In this document: piece by piece, positions 1 to 11,626 of the stretch
Layout: each line of letters begins with the position of its first letter
Numbering within the stretch: the stretch's first letter is position 1
Source: CAZMHN01 sp964566145
GTDB taxonomy: Bacteria > Patescibacteriota > Patescibacteriia > Veblenbacterales > UBA10138
Length of the DNA: 36,048 bases
Direction: 5' to 3'
Assembly (NCBI GenBank): GCA_964566145.1
Contig: CAZMHN010000008.1
Location: 1-36,048 of the forward strand
The notes under the pieces: generated by a model
What the model was told of the DNA's origin: nothing
The model's database searches: none
Seen by the model: the letters and a program-made list of their open reading frames with translations, nothing else
Program-made: the position numbers and the translations under genes

Positions 1-748
1 GATTCCCTACCACCTGCTCGCCCTGCTTTATCTGACCGATGCGGCGAATATCCACGCGCACTGACGAATAGAACTTCAGGGCCATGCCGCCGGTAGTGGT
101 TTCGGGGTTGCCGAAGAACACGCCTATCTTCATGCGCGTCTGGTTCAGGAATATGACCACTGTCTTGCTCTTGGAAATTATGGCCGTGAGCTTGCGTAAC
201 GCCTGGCTCATGAGCCTGGCTTGCAGGCCCATGTGCTGATCACCCATGTCGCCCTCGATTTCGGCCTTCGGGGTCAGGGCGGCTACGGAATCAACCACCA
301 CCACATCCACGCCGTTCGAGCGCACCAAGGTGTCCACAATATCCAAGGCCTGCTCGCCCGTATCCGGCTGGGAGATAAGCAGCTGGTCTATGTCCACGCC
401 TATCTTCTTGGCGTACACCGGGTCGAGCGCATGCTCGGCGTCCACGAACGCGGCCACGCCGCCCATTTTCTGAACCGAAGCTATTACATGCAAAGTGAAC
501 GTGGTCTTGCCCGAGGCTTCCGGCCCGAACACTTCCACCACGCGGCCGCGCGGCACGCCGCCCACCCCAAGCGCTATGTCTATGGACAAACAGCCTGTCG
601 GAATGGCGTCAACCTCCATGGCATGGGCTTCGCCCAGCTTCATGATGGCGCCTTCCCCGAACTTCTCCTTTATCTGGTCAATGGCCATCTGGGCCGCTTT
701 GTTGCGGCCGTCCTGAACCGATTCCTCTGCTTTTTTGGCTGGCGACAT
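1..748 (-). CDS. recA: RecA recombinase (3' part cut by window edge)
   Basis: RecA forms ATP-dependent filaments on single-stranded DNA, drives homologous strand exchange and triggers LexA self-cleavage where LexA exists. The reverse-strand translation starts MSPAKKAEESVQDGRNKA and runs open to base 1. It contains the Walker A loop GPEASGKT, the segment VDAEHALDP, the Walker B-like strand VDVVVVDSVAALTPKAEIEG and the loop-2 region FLNQTRMKIGVFFGNPETTTGG. About 249 residues of the usual 330-350 are present, so the C-terminal domain is outside the window. The ATG at 746-748 gives the normal RecA N-terminus; no clear Shine-Dalgarno precedes it. It lies about 100 bp downstream of rodZ, with a possible promoter and dyad in between. 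Identity is secure. Confidence 0.97.
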   Translation of the reverse strand, partial: MSPAKKAEESVQDGRNKAAQMAIDQIKEKFGEGAIMKLGEAHAMEVDAIPTGCLSIDIALGVGGVPRGRVVEVFGPEASGKTTFTLHVIASVQKMGGVAAFVDAEHALDPVYAKKIGVDIDQLLISQPDTGEQALDIVDTLVRSNGVDVVVVDSVAALTPKAEIEGDMGDQHMGLQARLMSQALRKLTAIISKSKTVVIFLNQTRMKIGVFFGNPETTTGGMALKFYSSVRVDIRRIGQIKQGEQVVGN

Positions 749-780
749 AGGCAAGTACGGTTACGTGCTACAGCTACGTT

Positions 781-809
781 ATGATAGCAAATATCATGCC
801 CTAAAACCA
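781..809 (-). promoter_or_regulatory. candidate recA promoter with dyad operator
   Basis: Bases 781-797 form a perfect inverted repeat, ATGATA-N5-TATCAT. Read on the minus strand, its downstream half TATCAT can serve as a -10 box, 17 bp from a weak -35 (TGGTTT, 804-809), placing the start of transcription about 27 nt before the recA ATG. A dyad covering a -10 box is a typical repressor-site arrangement, and recA is the classic SOS gene, so a LexA-like operator is possible. No second copy was noticed at uvrB, ruvA or ruvB. The regulator is inferred only. Confidence 0.4.
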
Positions 810-850
810 TACCGAACGGGCCTTTTGGATGCGCGCAAAACCCGTGGCGG

Positions 851-1540
851 TTACAGCTCCGGGGCGACGCCCCCTTGATCGTTGGGTGCAGGCGTGAACA
901 GTACGCGCCGCACAACGGTGACGGACCGGCTCAGGCCTTTCTTGCCTATGATGATCAGAGTGTTGAGCCCGGGCTGTAGAGGCACCTCTTGCGAAAAACG
1001 CCCGCGCTCGTTCACTTGCATCGGCGCTCCGTTCAGGGTCACTTCCGTGCCTGCCACAGTAACTCCGGACACGATAAGCACCGCCTGATCAGTGGCCACG
1101 TCATGCTCAGGACTTGTGATGGTAAGCTCGGAAGGTCTCAACACCACGCGGGCGGCAAAAACCAGGTACGCCAGCACCAGAACGAGTACGCCCAGCACCA
1201 ACAGACGGCGCAGGGGGTGCACGGCGCGCGTGGTATCTACCGGACGTTTGGCAGGCTGGGACGCGGCGCTCGGCAGGCCTGTCGGCGCCACGTCGTTCAA
1301 TAGAGGCTCCGGGTCAAGCGACATGAATTTGGCGTACTCGCGCACGAAATACCGGCCGTAGTCTCCCCGGGGCAGGGATTCCCAGTCACCGGCCTCGATG
1401 GCCTGAAGGTGTCTTACCGGAAGATTGGTCTCCCGCGCCACGGTGCGTAACGACAAATGCTTTTCCTCGCGGGCACGCTGAAGAACCTCGCCGGCATGCG
1501 TAGGCTGGGGAATGACATGGCTTAGGAACCGGGGCGGCAT
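851..1540 (-). CDS. RodZ-like helix-turn-helix membrane protein
   Basis: A 229-residue protein with the architecture of RodZ/HTH_25 proteins, which link the cell-shape machinery to the membrane. Residues about 13-75 form a Cro/C1-type helix-turn-helix (AREEKHLSLRTVARETNLP, then AIEAGDWESLPRGDYGRYFVREYAKF). A single membrane segment follows at about 112-132 (LLVLGVLVLVLAYLVFAARVV). The extracytoplasmic part (about 138-220) resembles a small beta-sandwich of the glucodextranase-B or bacterial Ig type (ITSPEHDVATDQAVLIVSG, TEVTLNGAPMQVNERGRFS, PLQPGLNTLIIIG). The ATG lies 3 nt after the ftsK stop, so the two are translated from one mRNA. A role in division or shape is inferred from family and from the ftsK link. 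Confidence 0.75.
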   Translation of the reverse strand: MPPRFLSHVIPQPTHAGEVLQRAREEKHLSLRTVARETNLPVRHLQAIEAGDWESLPRGDYGRYFVREYAKFMSLDPEPLLNDVAPTGLPSAASQPAKRPVDTTRAVHPLRRLLVLGVLVLVLAYLVFAARVVLRPSELTITSPEHDVATDQAVLIVSGVTVAGTEVTLNGAPMQVNERGRFSQEVPLQPGLNTLIIIGKKGLSRSVTVVRRVLFTPAPNDQGGVAPEL

Positions 1541-1543
1541 AGC

Positions 1544-3763
1544 TTACCGCTCGGCTACATCCGTAGGTTCGTTTGTTTGTTCTTCGTCCCCGGCCTCTTC
1601 TGTTTCTTCGCTGACGTAAGCATCCGGCTCTCCCATGCCCGGCAAATCCTGCGGCCGGACCAGGACGTCCCGCGGCTTCGCTCCCTCGCCCGGCCCTATG
1701 ACCCCGCGCTCCTCCAACAGGTCCAACAGCCTGGCGGCGCGTGCATATCCGACGCGCAACCTGCGTTGCAGGAACGAAGCCGAGGCTTTCTGGGTGCGAA
1801 CCACCAAAGCCTGCGCCTCTTCCAGCAGATCGTCGCCGTCTTCCTCCAGACTGCCGGCCACCCCGTTCGCGTGGCCGACTTTCTCCGTAACGCCTTCATT
1901 GTAATCAGGCGCGCCGGCATTGGCCTTGAGAAAGTCCGTGACGGACTCTATCTCCTTGTCCGAAACCAAAGCTCCCTGCAAACGCTTGGGCTTCGACAAC
2001 TCGGCCGAAACGTACAGGCAGTCCCCCCTGCCCAACAGTTTTTCGGCGCCGGCGTTGTCCAGAATGGTGCGACTGTCCGTGGATGAGGCCACGGCGAAGG
2101 CGATGCGGGTTGTGATGTTGGCTTTGATAAGTCCGGTGATGACATCTACGGACGGACGCTGGGTGGCCACCACCAGGTGGATGCCAACGGCCCGGGCCAT
2201 CTGCGCCAGGCGGATGATGGCTGTTTCGACGTCCGCCGCCGCTATGGCCATAAGGTCGGCCAGCTCGTCCACCACCACTACTATGTAGGGCAGCTTCTCG
2301 CCGCCGTTCTGGTTGAACGCCGCGATGTTTCGCTTGCCCGCCTGCTGCAGCAGCTGATATCTGCGGTCCATTTCGCCGACCACCCACTTCAGGGCATTGA
2401 TGGTCTTCGAAACTTCAGTTATGACCGGGGTCAATAGGTGCGGGACGCCGTTGTAGCTAGACAGCTCAACGCGCTTCGGGTCCACCAGGATCAGCTTCAA
2501 TTCGTCGGGCGAGTTGTTGTACAGGAGCGACAGGAGAATGGTGTTGATGCAGACTGACTTGCCCGAACCTGTAGCGCCGGCTATGAGCAGATGGGGCATG
2601 CGGTCAATGTCGGCCGCCCAGGCCTTGCCGGCCACGTCCTTGCCAATGGCCACGGTCAGATTGGAAGTGCGCTTTTGGTACGGCTCCGACAGCATAAGCT
2701 CCTTGAGTCCGACCGTGGCCACAGCCTGGTTCGGAACTTCGATGCCGGCCAAAGACTGTCCGGGGATGGGAGCCTCGATGCGTATGGGGTGCGCCGCCAA
2801 AGCCAGGGCCAGGTCGTTGGACAGCGCCGTGATGGAAGCAAGCTTCACGCCCTCGGCCGGCTTTAGGGTGTACTGAGTAACGGTGGGGCCCACGTTGACC
2901 GACCCCATCTCCACCTCGATGCCGAAATTCGCCAAGGTTTTCTGTATCTTCTCCTGGTTGGCCCGAATGTCACCGGCGCTGGCCTTGCCTGTCCTGTCAT
3001 CCAACAGGCCCAGGGGCACTTCGACCTTCGGCCTGGGGAGCTTCAACTGCTTTGGGTTGAGCGAAGGCAACGGCGACAGCGCGGGGGACTCGCTTACATC
3101 TTCATCATTCATCTCGGCACCGGTTTCAGCCAGAGTACGGCTCTGGAACAGCCTTACGCGCGTCGGACCCTGCTCCTCCGGCTCGGCGGTTCGGCCGGGA
3201 ACGGAAGGCTCGCGCTTCAAGCTTGATCTAAGGGAAGATAGGGCTACCCGCAATCTGGCTATGAGACCGCCCAGAGAAGTTTCGAAAGTCACCAGTATGC
3301 CGGCCAGGGCCAAGGCCACCATGAGTACGATGGCCCCCCAAACACCCAGGGCTTTGGCCAACGGCAGGAACACGAAGTAGCCCAGGTACCCGCCGCCCGA
3401 GCCTTCGCGCGCGGCCTGCTGTAATTCCTGCGGGGGAAGAGCCGAGTGGAACAGTCCGGCAAAGCCTACGACCAGCAAAAGGAATCCCACGCCGTGAACC
3501 GGACGCAGGCCGCGGTCGGACTGCAGAAGCACGTAGCCGGCCGCAAGCAGTGCCACAGGGATAGCGTACGCCACATAGCCCAATCCCAAGGCCAAGCCAA
3601 CATTGATAACCTCACCTACGGCGCCGGCCAAACCGAAGAACGCGAGGCCCAGGATGAGGGCGAACGCAAACAGGAACACCACTACCAAACCATGCCTAGT
3701 CTCGGGGGGGAGAGCAGTCCCTGCTTTCTGCATACTGGTATCGCTTCCGTTCGAGCGCGCCAT
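1544..3763 (-). CDS. ftsK: FtsK/SpoIIIE-type DNA translocase
   Basis: Septal DNA pump that moves chromosome ends away from the closing division site. The 739-residue product has an N-terminal region of about four membrane helices (roughly residues 15-165), a charged linker, and the motor domain: Walker A GATGSGKS, Walker B ILVDPKRVELS, VVVVDELADLM, and QMARAVGIHLVVATQRPSVDVITG. It ends in a winged-helix gamma domain (ALVVRTQKASASFLQRRLRVGYARAARLLD), which in the family reads KOPS-like sequences. An earlier start at 3814 is possible, but it would put the first codon next to the rpoC terminator and upstream of a good -10 box. The ATG at 3763 (MARSNGSD) fits better. It is followed after 3 nt by the rodZ-like gene. 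Confidence 0.95.
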   Translation of the reverse strand: MARSNGSDTSMQKAGTALPPETRHGLVVVFLFAFALILGLAFFGLAGAVGEVINVGLALGLGYVAYAIPVALLAAGYVLLQSDRGLRPVHGVGFLLLVVGFAGLFHSALPPQELQQAAREGSGGGYLGYFVFLPLAKALGVWGAIVLMVALALAGILVTFETSLGGLIARLRVALSSLRSSLKREPSVPGRTAEPEEQGPTRVRLFQSRTLAETGAEMNDEDVSESPALSPLPSLNPKQLKLPRPKVEVPLGLLDDRTGKASAGDIRANQEKIQKTLANFGIEVEMGSVNVGPTVTQYTLKPAEGVKLASITALSNDLALALAAHPIRIEAPIPGQSLAGIEVPNQAVATVGLKELMLSEPYQKRTSNLTVAIGKDVAGKAWAADIDRMPHLLIAGATGSGKSVCINTILLSLLYNNSPDELKLILVDPKRVELSSYNGVPHLLTPVITEVSKTINALKWVVGEMDRRYQLLQQAGKRNIAAFNQNGGEKLPYIVVVVDELADLMAIAAADVETAIIRLAQMARAVGIHLVVATQRPSVDVITGLIKANITTRIAFAVASSTDSRTILDNAGAEKLLGRGDCLYVSAELSKPKRLQGALVSDKEIESVTDFLKANAGAPDYNEGVTEKVGHANGVAGSLEEDGDDLLEEAQALVVRTQKASASFLQRRLRVGYARAARLLDLLEERGVIGPGEGAKPRDVLVRPQDLPGMGEPDAYVSEETEEAGDEEQTNEPTDVAER

Positions 3764-3775
3764 ACAGCGCTTGTA

Positions 3776-3804
3776 AGTATAGCGAAAAATCGCCTGTTCA
3801 GCCA
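3776..3804 (-). promoter_or_regulatory. ftsK-rodZ promoter
   Basis: On the minus strand TATACT (3776-3781) lies 17 bp from a weak -35, TGGCTG (3799-3804). Only 12 nt separate the -10 box from the chosen ftsK ATG, so the mRNA would have a leader of about 5 nt. The position directly after the rpoC terminator is what an independent ftsK unit needs. Confidence 0.5.
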
Positions 3805-3844
3805 CGATAAACAAACTCCCCGCCCCCTTTCAAAGGGGGCGGGG
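3805..3844 (-). terminator. intrinsic terminator after rpoC
   Basis: A perfect 13-bp G+C-rich inverted repeat (3818-3830 with 3832-3844, effective loop about 5 nt) is followed on the minus strand by a T-rich stretch, AGTTTGTTTATCG. It begins 23 bp after the rpoC stop and ends the rpoBC transcript. Confidence 0.9.
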
Positions 3845-3866
3845 CATTTACACCTGTATCCAATGC

Positions 3867-7880
<4,014 letters not shown>

Positions 7881-7883
7881 AAG

Positions 7884-10800
7884 TTAGCTCTTATCCGACG
7901 CAGGCTTAGCCGCCTGTTCGCCGCGGTCGGTGTCTATGACCTTGCCATCCTTCAGCAATTCCACCTCCAGCCCCAAGCCTTTCAGTTCGCGCACGAGCAC
8001 GTTGAAGGACTCGGGGACGTTGCGCTTCTGAATAGGCTCGCCCTTGATTATCGATTCGTAGGCCTTGCTGCGTCCCGGCACGTCGTCCGACTTGATGGTC
8101 AATATCTCCTGCAGGCTGTGCGCCGCGCCGTAAGCTTCCAAAGCCCACACTTCCATTTCTCCGAAGCGCTGTCCGCCGAACTGCGCCTTGCCGCCTAATG
8201 GCTGCTGGGTTACGAGCGAATACGGTCCAATGGAACGCTGGTGTATCTTATCCTCCACCAAGTGGTTGAGCTTGAGCATGTACGTAACCCCGACGGTTAC
8301 CGGCTCGGCGAACGGCTCGCCCGTGCGCCCGTCGTACACGGTCATCTTTCCGTTCACTGGCAACCCGGCCGCCTGCAGTTCTTCCACGATCTTATGCTCG
8401 GGCACGCCGTCCAAAGGCGGGGTGGCTACGTGATAATTCTGGAAAAACGCCGCGATGCCGAGGTGGCACTCCAGTATCTGCCCCAGGTTCATGCGTGACG
8501 CCACGCCCAGTGGATTCAAAATTATGTCCACCGGCCGGCCGTCCTTGAGGAACGGCATGTCCTCCAAAGGAACTATCTTGGAAATGACGCCCTTATTGCC
8601 GTGCCGTCCCGCCATCTTGTCGCCGACCTGTATCTTTCTGAGCTGGGCAATGGACACTTGGATGGACTTGATGACTCCCGAAGGCAGTCGGTCGCCGTTC
8701 TCGCGCGAGAATATTTTTATGTCCACTATCTTGCCGTGCTCGCCGTGCTCGAGATAGAGAGACGAATCGCGCACATCCTTGGCCTTTTCCCCGAAGATGG
8801 CCCTGAGCAGCTTTTCCTCGGCCGAGAGCTCGGTCTCACCCTTCGGAGTTATCTTGCCGACCAAGATGTCGCCTGAGGAAACTTCGGCGCCGACGCGTAT
8901 GATGCCTTCTTCGTCCAGATTCTTCAATTTTTCCTCGCCTACGTTCGGGATGTCGCGCGTCACCAACTCCGGTCCAAGCTTGGTATCGCGCACGTCTATG
9001 GTGTAGTCCTCGATGTGTATGGATGTGTACCGGTCGTCGTGCACCAGCCGCTCGGAAATGAGCACCGCATCCTCGTAATTGCCGCCTTCCCATGACATGT
9101 AAGCCACCACCAGATTCTGCCCCAGAGCGAGTTCTCCCATGTCGGCCGCGGCGCCGTCGGCCAGCACCTGCCCCTTGGCCACGCGCTGGCCCTTGTCTAC
9201 TATCGGCCGGTGGTTCAAGCACGTGGAAGCGTTGGAACGCATGAACTTCATCAGGCGGTGCTTGTGCACCTTCCCGTCGTCATCCTTCACCTCCACATAG
9301 TCGGCCTGCACGGCCGTCACCTCGCCCGCGACACCCGACACCAGCACCTGTCCGGAATCCTGGGCCGCCTTGCCTTCCACGCCTGTGCCGACCAGCGGAG
9401 CTTGTGGCCTCACGCACGGCACGGCCTGGCGCTGCATGTTAGTTCCCATGAGAGCGCGCACCGCGTCATCGTGCTCAAGGAACGGTATGAGCGACGTGGT
9501 GACCGAAATGATCTGCTTGGGCGACACGTCCATGTAATCCACCTGAGCAACGTTTTCGATGGTAGGCTCGCCGTGCCTTCTGACCTCCACGCGTTCCAGC
9601 AGGAACCTGCCGTCGGCGCCGATCTGGGTCGTAGCTGCGGTCGTCACGTGGCGCTCCTCTTCGAACGCATCTAACCACACGACTTCGTCCGTTACGCGCG
9701 GCACGACCGGCACGGTCTCGCTTCCGGCCGACTTCAATTTCCTGGCCAAATCCGCCGTGATCTTGTCCCCTGCCTTAGCGACCACTGCGCCGGAAGCATC
9801 CACTATGTCCTGTCGAACCACCTCGCCGACTCCCGAACTGCCGTCATTCGCCACGTCGTGCGCCACTTTCCTGAACGGCGCCTCAATGAAGCCATAGCTG
9901 TTGACGCGGGCATAGCTTGCCAAATGTCCGACCAGTCCGATGTTCGGACCTTCTGGCGTGGCGATGGGGCAAATGCGCGAATAGTGCGTACGATGCACGT
10001 CGCGTACGTCGAATCCGGCACGCTCACGCGACAAGCCGCCCGGACCCATGGCCGAAAGCCTGCGCTTGTGCTCAAGCTCAGCCAGGGGGTTGGTCTGGTC
10101 CATAAACTGCGACAACTGAGAGGACATGAAGAACTCCTTGATGGCGCCGATGATGGGCCGGGCGTTGATGAGCTGGTTCGGGGTCAGGGTGGCCATGTCC
10201 TGCGTGGACATGCGGTCCTTCACGATACGCTCAAGCCTGGCCAGACCGACGCGGAACTTGTTCTGCACGAGCTCGCCGACCGCGCGCACGCGGCGGTTGC
10301 CCAAATGGTCGATGTCGTCCGCTTCCTCCTGGGTGTTATTGAGTCGCACTATCTCGCGCACGATCATTATGAGGTCCTCCGGTCGCAGAACCCTGGTCTC
10401 CTTGGTGTTCTCCAGCTTGAAACCGAATCGCTGGTTCAGCTTGTAGCGCCCCACCCGGCCGAAATCGTAGCGCGCAAAATTGAAGAACATGTTGTGGATG
10501 AGCTGTTTGGCGTTGTCTACCGTGGCCAGGTCGCCGGGACGGATACGCTTGTACACTTCTATCAGTCCTTCCGCCTCGTTCTTGGACGCGTCCTTTTGGA
10601 TGGTAGCCTCCAAGTAATGATTGTCCGGATGCGTATCGATGTCAGCGAACTTCTCTTTGATGGCTTCGTTCGCATCAATGCCGAAAGCGCGAATCAAAGA
10701 CGTCACCGCCACCTTGCGTTTGCGGTCTATCTTCACCCAGATCACGTTGTTCGCGTCGGTCTCGAACTCCAGCCAAGCGCCGCGGTTCGGTATGATCTTG

Positions 10801-11291
10801 GCCCCGTAGTACTTCCGGCCCCGCATGGTCTCGGAAGTGAAGAATACGCCGGCAGAACGGATGAGCTGGGAAACCACCACGCGTTCAATGCCGTTGATTA
10901 TGAAGGTGCCCCGCGGCGTCATGATCGGGAAATCGCCGAGGTACACCTGCTGCTCCTTAATCTCACCTGTGCGCTTGTTGACGAGCTGGGTCCTCACCCT
11001 CAAGGCCGCTTCGTAGGTGGTGTTCTTGTCGCGAGCGGTCGCCTCCTCGAACTTAGGGTCGTCGAGGTAGTAATCCAAAAAATAGAGCTCAAGGTCCCGG
11101 CCGATGAAATCCCGTATCGGACTTATCTCATCGAACAGTTCTTTCAAGCCCTCGGCAAAGAACCACTCATACGAAGCACGCTGCACCTCCACCAGATCAG
11201 GCAGGGGCATAGCATCCTTCACCGGCGTAAACGTGCGCCTGACGCGCGCGGCCGACGAGGTACGCTCTTCTGGTTGGGAGCGGTTCGACAT
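7884..11291 (-). CDS. rpoB: RNA polymerase beta subunit
   Basis: Second large core subunit of RNA polymerase. The 1135-residue product has the rifampicin-region signature (SQFMDQTNPLAELEHKRRLS, then GPGGLSRERAGF), the conserved GDKMAGRHGNKGVIS, and the C-terminal anchor motif GGKAQFGGQRFGEMEVWALE. Asp, His and Ser at the three main rifampicin-contact positions are of the sensitive type. The usual CPIETPEG motif reads CPIATPEG here. An in-frame GTG at 11351 extends the frame, but the ATG at 11289-11291 (MSNRSQPEERTS) is preceded at 8 nt by AAGGAG (11300-11305), so this start is chosen. It heads the rpoBC operon. Confidence 0.98.
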   Translation of the reverse strand: MSNRSQPEERTSSAARVRRTFTPVKDAMPLPDLVEVQRASYEWFFAEGLKELFDEISPIRDFIGRDLELYFLDYYLDDPKFEEATARDKNTTYEAALRVRTQLVNKRTGEIKEQQVYLGDFPIMTPRGTFIINGIERVVVSQLIRSAGVFFTSETMRGRKYYGAKIIPNRGAWLEFETDANNVIWVKIDRKRKVAVTSLIRAFGIDANEAIKEKFADIDTHPDNHYLEATIQKDASKNEAEGLIEVYKRIRPGDLATVDNAKQLIHNMFFNFARYDFGRVGRYKLNQRFGFKLENTKETRVLRPEDLIMIVREIVRLNNTQEEADDIDHLGNRRVRAVGELVQNKFRVGLARLERIVKDRMSTQDMATLTPNQLINARPIIGAIKEFFMSSQLSQFMDQTNPLAELEHKRRLSAMGPGGLSRERAGFDVRDVHRTHYSRICPIATPEGPNIGLVGHLASYARVNSYGFIEAPFRKVAHDVANDGSSGVGEVVRQDIVDASGAVVAKAGDKITADLARKLKSAGSETVPVVPRVTDEVVWLDAFEEERHVTTAATTQIGADGRFLLERVEVRRHGEPTIENVAQVDYMDVSPKQIISVTTSLIPFLEHDDAVRALMGTNMQRQAVPCVRPQAPLVGTGVEGKAAQDSGQVLVSGVAGEVTAVQADYVEVKDDDGKVHKHRLMKFMRSNASTCLNHRPIVDKGQRVAKGQVLADGAAADMGELALGQNLVVAYMSWEGGNYEDAVLISERLVHDDRYTSIHIEDYTIDVRDTKLGPELVTRDIPNVGEEKLKNLDEEGIIRVGAEVSSGDILVGKITPKGETELSAEEKLLRAIFGEKAKDVRDSSLYLEHGEHGKIVDIKIFSRENGDRLPSGVIKSIQVSIAQLRKIQVGDKMAGRHGNKGVISKIVPLEDMPFLKDGRPVDIILNPLGVASRMNLGQILECHLGIAAFFQNYHVATPPLDGVPEHKIVEELQAAGLPVNGKMTVYDGRTGEPFAEPVTVGVTYMLKLNHLVEDKIHQRSIGPYSLVTQQPLGGKAQFGGQRFGEMEVWALEAYGAAHSLQEILTIKSDDVPGRSKAYESIIKGEPIQKRNVPESFNVLVRELKGLGLEVELLKDGKVIDTDRGEQAAKPASDKS

Positions 11292-11308
11292 AAAACTAGC
11301 TCCTTCAC

Positions 11309-11344
11309 TCATGCTGGTGCCTTGGGGCACAACCCAAGAAACAC
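11309..11344 (-). CDS. candidate 11-codon rpoB leader peptide
   Basis: The strongest Shine-Dalgarno seen in the window, AGGAGG (11352-11357), stands 7 nt before a GTG at 11342-11344 that opens a short frame, MFLGLCPKAPA, ending in TGA at 11309-11311. The stop comes 3 nt before the rpoB Shine-Dalgarno. The frame runs through a hairpin with CTTGGG/CCCAAG arms and flanking GGTG/CACC pairs (about 11315-11345). A ribosome translating it would open this hairpin just ahead of the rpoB start. The GTG frame differs from that of rpoB. Function as a coupling or control peptide is inference; a chance Shine-Dalgarno is possible. Confidence 0.4.
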   Translation of the reverse strand: MFLGLCPKAPA

Positions 11345-11510
11345 CAGTCACCCTCCTCTCACGCCCTATGATATGGAGCGAGGGGGTTAGTGCGTATGCT
11401 GCGATTTAGACAAAAACAATGACGCCTGGGTCAAGGGAAAGCGTCAAAGTTCTAAATAGGCTGGTTACCGTTCCGGTATCCAAAGCAGTATACAAAAATC
11501 AAGTAGTTAG

Positions 11511-11539
11511 AGAATATCAGCGGAACGAGCTCGTGTCAA
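11511..11539 (-). promoter_or_regulatory. rpoBC promoter
   Basis: On the minus strand TTGACA (11534-11539) is followed after exactly 17 bp by TATTCT (11511-11516), close to the sigma70 consensus. A second TTGACA lies 8 bp further upstream (11542-11547). Transcription would start near 11504, giving rpoB a leader of about 215 nt. Further weak -10-like sequences (for example TATACT) occur within the leader. Confidence 0.75.
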
Positions 11540-11569
11540 GCTGTCAAGTACGTAAAATCCGCCAGCTTT

Positions 11570-11593
11570 GGGTAAAAAGCCAGTTTTTGGCTT
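11570..11593 (-). terminator. intrinsic terminator after the MurE-like gene
   Basis: On the minus strand AAGCCA-AAAAC-TGGCTT is followed by a T run (complement of 11573-11577), about 35 nt beyond the stop codon. A palindrome TTTTAGCTAAAA lies just before it. It separates the MurE-like gene from the rpoB promoter. Confidence 0.7.
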
Positions 11594-11626
11594 ATTTTAG
11601 CTAAAAAAACTAAAATTTCCCTTAGC

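Noticed and set aside
221..784. Plus-strand frame of 187 codons opposite recA
   Set aside because: The minus strand encodes unmistakable RecA motifs; the plus frame is His/Arg-rich shadow sequence.
9858..11390. Long plus-strand open frame of 510 codons opposite rpoB
   Set aside because: It is the antisense shadow of highly conserved rpoB codons in a G+C-rich gene; no ribosome site and no recognisable protein motifs.
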